From contig OY776216.1 in the NCBI GenBank assembly GCA_963675435.1, forward strand, positions 248,001 through 312,000: DNA of 64,000 nucleotides. The letters are read 5' to 3'. The position numbers and the translations under genes were made by a program. The notes beneath the pieces are model-generated. The model was not told the origin of the DNA and did not search any database. It saw nothing but the letters and a program-made list of their open reading frames with translations. This document shows, in pieces, positions 1 to 9,261 of this stretch (positions are counted from its first letter, which is position 1; each line of letters starts with the position of its first letter). Origin of the DNA: Saccharicrinis sp963675435 (GTDB lineage Bacteria > Bacteroidota > Bacteroidia > Bacteroidales > Marinilabiliaceae).

Positions 1-904
1 AACCTTCAGACTTAAACTCCTGATCGACGATTAAATTAGTGAGTACTGCATAATTCTGTAAAATAGAAGAAAGAGAAGAGAATTGAAGATTAACTTTATT
101 AATTTTACGAAAAGCTGAACCAACAAAAGTTAGATTAAAAATAAAAATAACAGTTGGAAATACTGGAGATAATCTAAAAAAAGAAGCTATTAGAGATAAG
201 ATAAAAAGTATAGGTAAAATTTTAATTATTGTTTTAAATACCAGAGTTTTATCCAATAACCAAGGAGTAAAGTCTTTAAGTTGATCAATTTTTGATATAT
301 ACTCTTTGGTTTCCTTTAAAGCACGTCCTTTAGCATAAAACAACTGTCTAAATTCTGTTAATTGAGATAGTTCTTTCATTGTACTTTGAGTGCTTTTGAT
401 CACTTCAATATCCGGACTAAAAAAAGATAATTTTTCAGCTAACTTCTGCTCCCCTATAATTGTAGAAGCCCTATTGATATATTGAAAGAAAGAACCTGTT
501 CCAAACAGATCTAAATCGTGAGAGTAGTTATGTAAAGGATCAATAAATTTTTCACCATTTGAAAAACAATCCCATTGCCCTTTCTGGGCAGATATTTCAT
601 TTCGATTTAGAGCTTTGAGTTCAAGAAATTCAGCCTTTCTTCTTTTGTAGTAACCAAACTGCTTTATTAGCATTGCAAAGCAAAAACCAAGAACTACAAA
701 TAATACTACAGCTACAATTTCAGAATACTCATAAACGTAAAACGGCAAGAAAAAAAGTAAGAAAAAACACAATACCCTAATCCAACCAGATTGAATTATT
801 TTACGCGAAATTTTTCGACAATCAGTATCGTATTTTTCCTCTAGTAAGGTGTATTCTTGAACTAATCTATCATATCCTTGTTCGATTCGTCCAGTGCTTT
901 CCAT
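1..904 (-). CDS. MutS-family membrane-anchored protein, N-terminal part (runs off the left edge)
   Basis: An open frame of 301 codons runs from ATG (complement of 902-904) to the left edge without a stop. The protein starts MESTGRIEQGYDRL, then has a hydrophobic pair of segments near residues 38-80 (around VLCFFLLFFLPFYVYEY and EIVAVVLFVVLGF), then a charged stretch YYKRRKAEFLELKALNRNE followed by a helical region. This arrangement is that of the Bacteroidota MutS-related proteins of about 600 residues, which have an N-terminal membrane anchor, a MutS core helical domain and a C-terminal ABC-type ATPase; the ATPase would lie outside the window and is not seen. The start overlaps the end of obg by 43 bases, which suggests translational coupling. 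Its role is unknown; a link to mismatch recognition is family inference only. Confidence 0.72.
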   Translation of the reverse strand, partial: MESTGRIEQGYDRLVQEYTLLEEKYDTDCRKISRKIIQSGWIRVLCFFLLFFLPFYVYEYSEIVAVVLFVVLGFCFAMLIKQFGYYKRRKAEFLELKALNRNEISAQKGQWDCFSNGEKFIDPLHNYSHDLDLFGTGSFFQYINRASTIIGEQKLAEKLSFFSPDIEVIKSTQSTMKELSQLTEFRQLFYAKGRALKETKEYISKIDQLKDFTPWLLDKTLVFKTIIKILPILFILSLIASFFRLSPVFPTVIFIFNLTFVGSAFRKINKVNLQFSSLSSILQNYAVLTNLIVDQEFKSEG

Positions 905-1872
905 ATCATATCTTTTAACTCAGTAATACCTAAATTGGCAACCGAAGATATAAAAGTATATGGAATATCAGGTAATTCCTGTTTGATTTCAGCAATGAGT
1001 TCCTCATCTAATAAATCACACTTTGAAATAGCCAACAATCGTTGTTTATCAAGAAGTTCTGGATTATACATTTTCAGTTCATTAAGTAAAATCTGATATT
1101 CTTTAGCAATATCAACAGCATCAGCCGGTACTAAAAATAAAAGAATAGAATTTCGCTCAATATGACGCAAAAACCTTAGTCCCAAGCCCTTTCCGTCACT
1201 GGCACCTTCAATAATTCCTGGAATATCAGCCATTACAAACGACTTATAATCACGATAATTTACTATACCCAGATTTGGAACCAAAGTTGTAAATGGATAA
1301 TCCGCAATTTCGGGCTTAGCCGCCGAAACAACTGATAGCAATGTAGATTTACCAGCGTTTGGAAATCCGACCAGACCTACATCTGCCAACACTTTCAGTT
1401 CAAGTATAACCGCAATTTCAATTCCCTCCAATCCTGGCTGTGCATATCTTGGAGTTTGGTTTGTAGATGATTTAAAATGCATATTTCCTCTACCTCCTTT
1501 TCCTCCCGGAGCCAAAATAAACTCTTGTCCTTCCTCTGTAATTTCGCAAATAACTTCACCAGTTTCTGAATTTTTAGCTATCGTGCCAAGAGGGACAAAT
1601 ATCGTTTTATCTTCGCCCTGTGAACCAAAACTACCTTGACCACCCCCAGACATTCCATGACCGGCAAAGATATGTCGTTGAAATTTTAAGTGTAATAAAG
1701 TCCAGTGATTACGACTACCTTTAATAATTACGTGACCACCTCTACCTCCATCACCTCCATCTGGTCCACCTTTAGGAACAAATTTCTCTCTTCGCATATG
1801 TGCAGAACCTGCCCCACCTTTACCTGAGCGACAGAATATTTTTACATAATCAACAAAATTACTACTTGCCAT
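862..1872 (-). CDS. obg: Obg/CgtA family ribosome-assembly GTPase
   Basis: A 336-residue GTPase that acts in late assembly of the 50S ribosomal subunit. The glycine-rich Obg fold fills roughly residues 1-160 (many GG pairs such as GGDGGRGGHV). The G domain follows, with P-loop GFPNAGKS, switch region TTLVPNLGIV, and G3 DIPGIIEGAS. The G4 position reads SKCD rather than the usual NKxD. The C-terminal OCT domain found in some homologues is absent. The frame is open 39 bases further upstream to 1911, but MASSNFVDYVKIFC at 1872 matches the family N-terminus and the extra residues are hydrophobic and unrelated, so 1872 is preferred. It sits downstream of adk and overlaps the mutS-like start. Confidence 0.95.
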   Translation of the reverse strand: MASSNFVDYVKIFCRSGKGGAGSAHMRREKFVPKGGPDGGDGGRGGHVIIKGSRNHWTLLHLKFQRHIFAGHGMSGGGQGSFGSQGEDKTIFVPLGTIAKNSETGEVICEITEEGQEFILAPGGKGGRGNMHFKSSTNQTPRYAQPGLEGIEIAVILELKVLADVGLVGFPNAGKSTLLSVVSAAKPEIADYPFTTLVPNLGIVNYRDYKSFVMADIPGIIEGASDGKGLGLRFLRHIERNSILLFLVPADAVDIAKEYQILLNELKMYNPELLDKQRLLAISKCDLLDEELIAEIKQELPDIPYTFISSVANLGITELKDMIWKALDESNKDMID

Positions 1873-1943
1873 AACCAATACACTTAAAAAAACAAGCCAC
1901 GGAAAGCACAAAACTCCCGCGGCTCATGTAAATATTATTATCC

Positions 1944-2516
1944 TTATTGTACAGAATCTAAAACTTCAGCAATAGAACCGAAGATTTCTTCAATACTTCC
2001 TACACCTTTAATTGACTTATATACTCTTTTCTTTTTATAGAATTCAATTACAGGTTTAGTTTGAGATTCATATACATTAATTCTTTTCTCAATAGTTTCT
2101 AAATTATCATCAGATCTTCCTGAAACTTTACCTCTTTCAAGCAATCTGGTTACTAATTCATCTTTAGGAACCTCAAGATTAATCATTACGTTAACCTTTG
2201 TTTTATATTCAGCCAATAACTCCTCAAGAGCTTTTGCCTGTTCCACGGTTCTTGGAAAACCATCAAAAATAACACCTTTTGAACCAACTAATGATTCAAT
2301 TTTGTTATCAATCATCCCAATAATTGTTTCATCTGGCACCAACTCTCCTTTGTCAATAAAACTTTTTGCAATTGTACCAAGTTGAGTATGACCGCTAATT
2401 TCTGCTCTTAACAGATCTCCAGTAGAGATGTGTGCTAATTTGTATTTTTCAATAATGTTTTCACTTTGGGTACCTTTACCGGACCCTGGAGGACCAAAAA
2501 TTACTACGTTCAACAT
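1944..2516 (-). CDS. adk: Adenylate kinase, short-LID form
   Basis: A cytosolic enzyme of 190 residues that interconverts ATP, ADP and AMP. The P-loop GPPGSGKGTQ lies at residues 8-17, the AMP-binding stretch DGFPRT near residue 84, and GRSDDN near residue 132. The length and the very short region around LLERGKVSGRSD show the short form that lacks the long zinc- or hydrogen-bond-stabilised LID insertion of E. coli Adk. It follows hpt by 18 bases and precedes obg by about 70, so hpt-adk-obg-mutS-like is probably one operon that combines purine salvage with ribosome assembly. Confidence 0.96.
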   Translation of the reverse strand: MLNVVIFGPPGSGKGTQSENIIEKYKLAHISTGDLLRAEISGHTQLGTIAKSFIDKGELVPDETIIGMIDNKIESLVGSKGVIFDGFPRTVEQAKALEELLAEYKTKVNVMINLEVPKDELVTRLLERGKVSGRSDDNLETIEKRINVYESQTKPVIEFYKKKRVYKSIKGVGSIEEIFGSIAEVLDSVQ

Positions 2517-2534
2517 TTCGGTTATAGTTTATAT

Positions 2535-3071
2535 TTATTCAACAACTGTATATATATCTGCTAAATTACGGCCATGACCATCATAATCCAGACCATATCC
2601 TACAATAAAATCATTGGGAATATCCATACCCGCATAATCAATATCTATATCTACCTTACATGCTTCAGGTTTAAATAACATCGTTGCTATTTTAACCTCT
2701 GATGGTTGATATCCCAACAATTGATTTTTAATTTTTTCAATGGTAAATCCTGTATCAATTATATCTTCTAAAATAACAACACATCTACCTTCAATATTCT
2801 CGTTTAAACCAATCAACTCTTTTACTTTACCTGTAGAAGAAGTACCTTCATAAGAAGAAAGCTTCACAAAACTAATTTCACAAGGAAAATTTAGTTTTTT
2901 CATCAAATCAGCAGCAAACATAAAAGAACCATTTAATACACATATCATTAAAGGATCTTTATCAACCAACTCCTCGTTCATTCGGTCTGCTATTCCTGCA
3001 ATTGCATTATCTATCTTCTCAAAAGGAATTGACAACTCGAACTCCCTGTCTAATAGCTTTATACGTTTCAT
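2535..3071 (-). CDS. hpt: Hypoxanthine phosphoribosyltransferase
   Basis: A 178-residue type I phosphoribosyltransferase for purine salvage, converting hypoxanthine or guanine plus PRPP to IMP or GMP. The PRPP-binding motif is VILEDIIDTG near residue 100, preceded by the flexible loop SSYEGTSSTGKV and followed by the purine-contact region NDFIVGYGLDYDG. Length is typical. It is first in the leftward cluster with adk and obg, and is divergent from purE, so salvage and de novo purine genes share a 128-base intergenic region. Confidence 0.95.
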   Translation of the reverse strand: MKRIKLLDREFELSIPFEKIDNAIAGIADRMNEELVDKDPLMICVLNGSFMFAADLMKKLNFPCEISFVKLSSYEGTSSTGKVKELIGLNENIEGRCVVILEDIIDTGFTIEKIKNQLLGYQPSEVKIATMLFKPEACKVDIDIDYAGMDIPNDFIVGYGLDYDGHGRNLADIYTVVE

Positions 3072-3100
3072 TAATTGGGTAAAATTTTATTTATGTGGCG

Positions 3101-3108
3101 CAAAAGTA
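3101..3108 (-). promoter_or_regulatory. Candidate -7 box for hpt
   Basis: On the minus strand this reads TACTTTTG, a full match to the Bacteroidota -7 consensus TAnnTTTG, 30 bases before the hpt start. No clear TTTG -33 box stands at the expected distance. Confidence 0.5.
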
Positions 3109-3151
3109 CAAAAAAAACCAATCATTAAAACCTTTTCCATTCATAACTTGT

Positions 3152-3159
3152 TAATTTTG
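3152..3159 (+). promoter_or_regulatory. Candidate -7 box for purE
   Basis: TAATTTTG matches TAnnTTTG and lies 41 bases before the purE start. The -33 region is weak (TTTT only). It stands back to back with the hpt box. Confidence 0.42.
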
Positions 3160-3199
3160 CGTTAGTTTAAACATTTTATTTACTTATATAAATTATACT

Positions 3200-3706
3200 A
3201 TGCAAGCAGTAGTTAGTATTATTATGGGCAGTACATCTGATTTGCCTGTTATGGAAAAAGCAGCTCAGGTGCTAAATGATTTAAAAATCCCGTTTGAAAT
3301 TAATGCACTCTCAGCACACAGAACACCTGAAGCAGTTGAAAAATTTGCAAAAGGAGCAGAGGGAAAAGGCATTAAAGTTATTATTGCAGCAGCAGGAATG
3401 GCTGCACACCTACCAGGCGTTATTGCTTCTATGACTAAACTACCAATCATTGGAGTACCAATTAAAGCATCATTAGATGGTCTTGATGCATTATTAGCAA
3501 TTGTTCAAATGCCTCCTGGAATTCCTGTGGCAACTGTAGGTATCAACGGGGCTCAAAATGCCGGTATCCTTGCTGCACAAATGCTGGCTTTAGGCGATAA
3601 AGAGTTAGCTTTGAGAGTTGCAGATTTTAAAGAAAACCTAAAAACAAAAATTGAGAAGGCAAATAAAGATTTAAGTGAAATTAAATATGAGTTTAAGACT
3701 AATTAA
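3200..3706 (+). CDS. purE: N5-carboxyaminoimidazole ribonucleotide mutase
   Basis: A 168-residue PurE class I protein, which moves the carboxylate of N5-CAIR to give CAIR in de novo purine synthesis. The phosphate-binding motif MGSTSDLPVM lies at residues 9-18, the catalytic-histidine motif LSAHRTP near residue 37, and the AAAGMAAHLPGV loop near residue 64. Length matches the bacterial class I enzyme. No purK is next to it. A hairpin terminator follows. Confidence 0.96.
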   Translation: MQAVVSIIMGSTSDLPVMEKAAQVLNDLKIPFEINALSAHRTPEAVEKFAKGAEGKGIKVIIAAAGMAAHLPGVIASMTKLPIIGVPIKASLDGLDALLAIVQMPPGIPVATVGINGAQNAGILAAQMLALGDKELALRVADFKENLKTKIEKANKDLSEIKYEFKTN

Positions 3707-3769
3707 TTCATTAGATTAAATAGAATAATTTCATTTTTGTTAAAACATTACCGAATTATTTTTAAATTT

Positions 3770-3811
3770 AAGGTGAACTAAGAGAGCAATCTTCTGGTTC
3801 ACCTTTTTTTT
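3770..3811 (+). terminator. Rho-independent terminator after purE
   Basis: AAGGTGAAC (3770-3778) pairs with GTTCACCTT (3797-3805) and the 3' arm runs into eight T residues. Confidence 0.8.
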
Positions 3812-3828
3812 AATCCCATACTCAAACC

Positions 3829-4680
3829 ATGACCCAAACACAAACAAAGCCTAAACTAACTATTCTTGCTATTCTAATTTCATTTAAACTTGTAGTAATT
3901 AACTATAATTGTTTGGCTCAAAATCCAATTCAACTATCTAATGAATTATTAGCACAAGGCGGAGCAGGTGTTGCTGCAAAAGGTTATTCAAGCATACATA
4001 CAAACCCATCCGGAACAGCATTCTGCAACAACACAATAATATCTGGAAATTACTACATACCATACTTTACAAGAGAACTAAGCTCTCAAAACATTTCATT
4101 AGTTGCCACCACAAAGCTCGGCACAATTCATTCTATAATAAGCAGATACGGATACAAACATTTTAACGAATCATATTTTACTCTTGGATACGCAAAGTCC
4201 TTTTCTGAAAAATTCAGTTTAAGCTTTCAACTTAATCTTCAACACAATCAAATACTAGAATCTGGTAATGGTCAACAAATATTTTCCTCTTTTGGATTTA
4301 TGTTCACCCCTCATCCACAGGTAAATATTGGATTCTACACATTAAATCCAGAAAAATCTAAAATTAAAATAGCTCAGGAAACAGAATTAATTGATTCTTA
4401 TTTCAATCTAGGATTTAGATGGAATGCAACAGATAAATTTACCATATCAAGCGAGATCTCCCACCAGGTTTATTACTCATCAATAAGTAGGTTTGGATTG
4501 GAATACCATATAAATAAAACCATTATTACACGAGTTGGGGTCTATGGCAAACCTATCACCTATACAATGGGTATTGGAATCAAGCTTAACAAGCTCACTA
4601 TTGACACTTCAGCATCAAACCATGTTATATTAGGGATTTCTTCTGGTATAGGAATTTCATATTCAATCAAAACCAAATAA
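3829..4680 (+). CDS. PorV/PorQ-like outer-membrane beta-barrel protein
   Basis: A 283-residue secreted protein with an N-terminal hydrophobic segment (about residues 10-30, ending NCLAQ), then LAQGGAGVAAKGYSSIHTNPSGTAF, in shorter terms the GGAGVA-KGYSS-xNP pattern typical of the PorV/PorQ branch of FadL-like barrels. The rest is alternating polar and aromatic beta-strand sequence that ends with an amphipathic strand. It is shorter than PorQ or PorV themselves (about 330-390 residues). The stop codon overlaps the next start (TAATG at 4678-4682), so the two genes are translated together and probably form one envelope unit. Function is not known; a type IX secretion role is possible but no other por gene is in view. 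Confidence 0.6.
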   Translation: MTQTQTKPKLTILAILISFKLVVINYNCLAQNPIQLSNELLAQGGAGVAAKGYSSIHTNPSGTAFCNNTIISGNYYIPYFTRELSSQNISLVATTKLGTIHSIISRYGYKHFNESYFTLGYAKSFSEKFSLSFQLNLQHNQILESGNGQQIFSSFGFMFTPHPQVNIGFYTLNPEKSKIKIAQETELIDSYFNLGFRWNATDKFTISSEISHQVYYSSISRFGLEYHINKTIITRVGVYGKPITYTMGIGIKLNKLTIDTSASNHVILGISSGIGISYSIKTK

Positions 4681-6698
4681 TGAAAAATTTAATTCTTATA
4701 ACCATACTTTTTTATTCAATACATCTCGAGGCCCAAAACACGATTGATAAAAGTAACATCACATCACAAATCATTGAATATTTGGCAGAAAATGGAATTT
4801 CGCCAGAACAAAACGCACAAAGCTTTAATGATTTAATCGAACTTTCTGAGCATCCAATAAACATCAACCAACTAGATCAGGAATATCTTGAAAAACTCTT
4901 ATTCCTATCTGATTTTCAAATTCAAGAATTATTAAGCTTTATTAAAAACTATTCTCCTATCTTTAGTAAATATCAACTACAAGCTATAAAAAGCTTTAAT
5001 CCTGAATTAATAGAAACACTTTCTCTATTTGTAATCTTTGGAGAAATTTCCCGCACTAAAACTAAAAATTATATAAAAGTCAAAACCATAATAAGAGACA
5101 TCTTTAACTACGAAAAACCCAAAGGATTCTTACTAAATGACAGTACAGGATATCTTGGTAACCCCCATCACATTTATGCCAAAACGCTATTCGAGTATGG
5201 AAATAAAATATCGTGTGGATTTGTTTACGACAAAGATCCAGGAGAAAAATTCTTTGACACAAATAGCAATCCAGAATTTCTTTCAGGATTTGCAGAATAT
5301 AAAAGTAACAAAACAATAAGAAACATCATCATAGGAGACTACCATGTCACTTTTGGTCAAGGTTTAGCTATTTCTACAGGTACCAATATGGGAAAAGCCG
5401 GAGATATATTCCTAATTAGGAAACGAAATAATGGAATTAAAAGAAACACCTCTGCTGGTGAAACAAATTTCCTTCGAGGTGTAGCAACAACTTTAAATTG
5501 GAAATCTATAGAAATAAGTACATTTTTATCTTCCAAAAGTATTGATGCAAATAACTATTACGACAATATTTCAAAAAACAACATAGCCACTTCACTTCCT
5601 TCTACAGGATACCACAGAACTCTTAATGAATTAGCTTCTAAAAATACAATAAAACAAAACACATTTGGCCTAAACTTATCATATCAATACCGAAACGTAA
5701 CCATCTCAACAGGTAGTTATTACCAAACATTAAACATTGATTCTATTGAAACAAAAGAATTGTATAAAAAACTCAATCCTCCTACAACACAAAACAAAAA
5801 CACCTGGCTATCTTACAACTATGGAAACAGAAATTATATTCTTTTTGGAGAATTAGCAACGAATGACAATGGAGATTTGGCATTTGTAAATGGCGTACTT
5901 CTGCGCCCTACGTCTAACATATCAACATCAATACTTTACCGAAACATTTCTAAAAAATACTATTCACCTTGGTTGAATTCTATCACAGAAAGTAGCAATG
6001 CCAATGGAGAAACAGGTGTATATTTAGGTATCAGGATCTTACCCATTAATAACCTAGAAATTCAAAGCTACTTAGACCTATTTAAATTTAGATGGCTTAA
6101 GTACAATACCAACAAACCATCTGATGGATACGAAATATCTTTTAAAGCTCAATATCACACTACAAGCAACTCAGTAATATACCTACAATACAAAGAGAAA
6201 GAAAAAGACAGAAACATTGTAGATACAAATACAACAAACTACATCATAGAAAAATACAACCAAAAAAAAATCAGAGCAAACATTCAATTTGAAGCCAACC
6301 AAAACTGGGATATTCAATGTAGGGTTGAAAAATCTTATTACAACTCTTTAGATCAAAAGTCAGATGGAACTTTAGCATATGTAAACATCAAATACAACCT
6401 AAACAATAAAAAATTTTCATGCAGCCTAAGATATGGAGTATTTGATATTGATGATTACAATTCCAGAATTTATACCTACGAAAATGACTTATTATATAAC
6501 TTCAGTGTTCCTTCATTTCAGGATAAAGGTTCAAGAACCTACTTATTAACCCAATGGAAACCAAGCAAAAACATAACCCTATGGTTTAAAACAGCTCAAA
6601 CTTGGTATAGCAATAAAAAAGAAATTGGTTCCGGGTTGCAAACTATAAAGGGCAACACCAAAACCAATTTCAAGATTCAGTTACAAGTAAAAATATAA
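4680..6698 (+). CDS. Helix-hairpin-helix-type N-terminus fused to a predicted outer-membrane beta-barrel
   Basis: A 672-residue exported protein: signal peptide at residues 1-18 (ILITILFYSIHLEAQ), a helical region at about 25-125 with repeated short helices and turns (NINQLDQEYLEKLLFLSDFQ, then SPIFSKYQLQAIKSF) that resembles the helix-hairpin-helix repeats annotated in Bacteroidota homologues, then more than 500 residues of barrel-like strands rich in Y, N, T and S. Motifs typical of TonB receptors (plug, TonB box) are not seen. It is coupled to the upstream PorV/PorQ-like gene. A DNA-contacting or uptake function is only a guess from the helix-hairpin-helix resemblance. It ends five bases before the convergent recQ stop. 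Confidence 0.55.
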   Translation: MKNLILITILFYSIHLEAQNTIDKSNITSQIIEYLAENGISPEQNAQSFNDLIELSEHPININQLDQEYLEKLLFLSDFQIQELLSFIKNYSPIFSKYQLQAIKSFNPELIETLSLFVIFGEISRTKTKNYIKVKTIIRDIFNYEKPKGFLLNDSTGYLGNPHHIYAKTLFEYGNKISCGFVYDKDPGEKFFDTNSNPEFLSGFAEYKSNKTIRNIIIGDYHVTFGQGLAISTGTNMGKAGDIFLIRKRNNGIKRNTSAGETNFLRGVATTLNWKSIEISTFLSSKSIDANNYYDNISKNNIATSLPSTGYHRTLNELASKNTIKQNTFGLNLSYQYRNVTISTGSYYQTLNIDSIETKELYKKLNPPTTQNKNTWLSYNYGNRNYILFGELATNDNGDLAFVNGVLLRPTSNISTSILYRNISKKYYSPWLNSITESSNANGETGVYLGIRILPINNLEIQSYLDLFKFRWLKYNTNKPSDGYEISFKAQYHTTSNSVIYLQYKEKEKDRNIVDTNTTNYIIEKYNQKKIRANIQFEANQNWDIQCRVEKSYYNSLDQKSDGTLAYVNIKYNLNNKKFSCSLRYGVFDIDDYNSRIYTYENDLLYNFSVPSFQDKGSRTYLLTQWKPSKNITLWFKTAQTWYSNKKEIGSGLQTIKGNTKTNFKIQLQVKI

Positions 6699-6703
6699 CT
6701 TAT

Positions 6704-8884
6704 CTAATTTCCTACTTCCGACAAAAACTTAATTCGAACCAACCTCACATTCTCCTCCGAATACTCATCTTCCCCTAACTCATCTAGAGCACTTCCTATA
6801 TCATCCGTTTCGGCATCTTCTTTATAATAATAAAAAATGTCATCACGATGATCTTCATCCATAATCTGATCAATATAATAATCTATATTAACCCTGGTTC
6901 CTGAATATACAATTGATTCAATCTCTGACAAAAGCTCACCCATTTCTAAACCTCTGGATTCCGCAATATCATTTAAAGGTACTTTTCTATCAATACTCTG
7001 TATAATGGCAATTTTGTTTTTAGATTTATTTGCCACCGACTTAACAACCATATCTACTGGTCGATCAATCTCATTTTCTTCTACGTGTGACTTAATCAAT
7101 TCAACAAACTCCTTCCCAAACCTATTGGCCTTTCCCGATCCTACGCCTGGAATATTCATTAACTCCTCAATGCTTATTGGGTAATGAATAGCCATTGCTT
7201 CAAGTGATGGATCCTGAAAAATTACAAATGGGGGTAAGTTTTTTCTCTTCGAAATTCTTTTTCTTAAATCTTTGAGCATATTAAACAACTGCGGATCAAC
7301 AGCTGCAGTCCCTCCTGCTGACTTTTCTTCCACATCATCCATTTCAAAATCATGCTCCTGAGTAATCATAAATGAAACAGGTCTTTCTAGATAAGCTTTA
7401 CCCGCCTCACTTACTTTAAGAATTCCATAATTCTCAATTTCTTTAACTAAGAAACCCGCTACCAGCAACTGTCTGATTACAGCATTCCAATATTTTTCTT
7501 CTTTCTCATTTCCTTCACCAAAAAGCTCATGTTCATGATGCTTATATGCTTTAATTGCCGAATTAGCATTACCTGCAAGGAAAGGCACTATATAATCTGC
7601 TTTAAATCTTTCTTTTAAAGCCAGAATTGTTTTAATCATTAAAGCCACATTCTCCTTACCTTCACTCTGTTCTTTAGGATGAACGCAGTTATCACATGTA
7701 TCACAATTTTCTTCTGAATATTTTTCACCAAAATAATGAAGTAGGATTTTCCTTCTACAGATTGACGATTCTGCATAGGACACAGTTTCCAACAAAAGCT
7801 GCTTACCTATTTCCTGCTCAGCAATTGGTTTGCCTTGCATAAATTTTTCCAGCTTCTGAATATCTTTATAACTATAAAAAGTAATACATTTTCCTTCTCC
7901 TCCATCACGGCCGGCACGTCCTGTTTCCTGATAATATCCCTCTAAACTTTTGGGTATATCATAGTGAATTACAATTCGAACATCCGGTTTATCAATCCCC
8001 ATTCCAAATGCTATGGTGGCCACAATTACATCAGTTTCCTCCATCAAAAAGGCATCCTGATTACCTGCCCTTGTTGCAGCATCCATACCTGCATGATAAG
8101 CACGAGCATTAATTCCATTTACAACAAGGTTTTCCGCTAGCTCTTCAACTTTCTTTCTACTTAAACAGTAAATAATTGCAGACTTCCCAACATTTTCCTT
8201 GAGAATTTTAATAATTTGTTTGGTTGCATGTTTCTTGGCTCGTACTTCATAATATAAGTTAGGACGATTAAATGACGACTTAAAAACCATCGATTTACTC
8301 ATTCCTAAACTTTTTTGAATATCACTCTGCACTTTAGGCGTTGCAGTTGCTGTTAAAGCCATTAAAGGTTTCTCACCAATCTCTTCTATGATAGGTCTGA
8401 TACGTCGGTATTCAGGACGAAAATCGTGTCCCCATTCAGAAATACAATGAGCCTCATCTACCGCATAAAATGAAATTTCAACCTGCTTTAAAAACTCTAT
8501 ATTTTCTTCTTTAGTAAGTGATTCAGGAGCAACATACAATAGTTTTGTTTTTCCTGAAAGCATATCTTCTTTAACCTTAGTAATAGCAGCTTTTGTTAAT
8601 GAGGAATTTAAAAAATGTGCTATACCATCATCTTCACTAAAACCTCTCATAGCATCAACCTGATTTTTCATCAGAGCTATTAATGGAGATATAATAATTG
8701 CCGTTCCTGGTAAGATTAAAGCAGGCAACTGATAACATAAGGATTTACCTCCACCTGTAGGCATTAAAACAAAAGTATCGTTTCCCTTTAAAATATTTTG
8801 GATTACCTCTTCTTGATTCCCTTTAAATGTATCAAATCCAAAATGTTTTTTTAGATGAGCGACAAGATCTACCTTTTTTCCCAT
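6704..8884 (-). CDS. recQ: RecQ-family ATP-dependent DNA helicase
   Basis: A 726-residue 3'-5' helicase of recombination and repair. Superfamily-2 motifs appear in order: MPTGGGKSLCYQLPA (motif I, near residue 41), DEAHCISEWGHDFRPEY (motif II with the RecQ aromatic loop, near 142), ALTATAT (motif III), and QETGRAGRDGG (motif VI, near 327). The zinc-binding cysteines of the RQC domain are in CRRKILLHYFGE and CDTCDNC (residues about 374-397). An HRDC-like domain follows (about 520-600, IPGVGSGKANRFG), then an acidic tail of about 120 residues with a helix-turn-helix flavour. The start MGKKVDLVAHLKKHFG fits the family. Confidence 0.96.
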   Translation of the reverse strand: MGKKVDLVAHLKKHFGFDTFKGNQEEVIQNILKGNDTFVLMPTGGGKSLCYQLPALILPGTAIIISPLIALMKNQVDAMRGFSEDDGIAHFLNSSLTKAAITKVKEDMLSGKTKLLYVAPESLTKEENIEFLKQVEISFYAVDEAHCISEWGHDFRPEYRRIRPIIEEIGEKPLMALTATATPKVQSDIQKSLGMSKSMVFKSSFNRPNLYYEVRAKKHATKQIIKILKENVGKSAIIYCLSRKKVEELAENLVVNGINARAYHAGMDAATRAGNQDAFLMEETDVIVATIAFGMGIDKPDVRIVIHYDIPKSLEGYYQETGRAGRDGGEGKCITFYSYKDIQKLEKFMQGKPIAEQEIGKQLLLETVSYAESSICRRKILLHYFGEKYSEENCDTCDNCVHPKEQSEGKENVALMIKTILALKERFKADYIVPFLAGNANSAIKAYKHHEHELFGEGNEKEEKYWNAVIRQLLVAGFLVKEIENYGILKVSEAGKAYLERPVSFMITQEHDFEMDDVEEKSAGGTAAVDPQLFNMLKDLRKRISKRKNLPPFVIFQDPSLEAMAIHYPISIEELMNIPGVGSGKANRFGKEFVELIKSHVEENEIDRPVDMVVKSVANKSKNKIAIIQSIDRKVPLNDIAESRGLEMGELLSEIESIVYSGTRVNIDYYIDQIMDEDHRDDIFYYYKEDAETDDIGSALDELGEDEYSEENVRLVRIKFLSEVGN

Positions 8885-9261
8885 ATCAATATTATTATCC
8901 TCAGTAAGTTATAACACCCATTGAGGTAAAAGTTTCATTTTTCCCAAACAATCACTTCAAACAAAATTAATTTTTATTCAAACAAAAACACACTTTTACC
9001 TGAAAAAAATGACCGCTTATCAATTATTCTCATATAATAATTCTATACAGGCCAGACACATCAATGGTTATTAAATATATTCAAAAAATAAATTCTCAAC
9101 AAAATGGTATATTTGAATTTAGCTAAATATTCGATCAAAATCAACAATTGGCATATTGGATTTACTATACTATCTTCGCAAAGATTATAGGTCATCTATA
9201 ATCTCGGGTTTTAATTCGAAATTTTAAGAAAAGAAAATTAATAATTGAAAATACAGATTTC
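8885..9261. other. Divergent recQ/tatC intergenic region
   Basis: This stretch of 377 bases is AT-rich and holds no gene that I can support. It contains the candidate tatC promoter at 9148-9178 and presumably the recQ promoter, which I could not place. Confidence 0.6.
9148..9178 (+). promoter_or_regulatory. Candidate tatC promoter
   Basis: TTGG (9148-9151), 19 bases, then TATCTTCG (9171-9178). This is one mismatch in each box from the Bacteroidota pattern TTTG-N19-TAnnTTTG. The tatC start lies 83 bases downstream. Confidence 0.45.
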
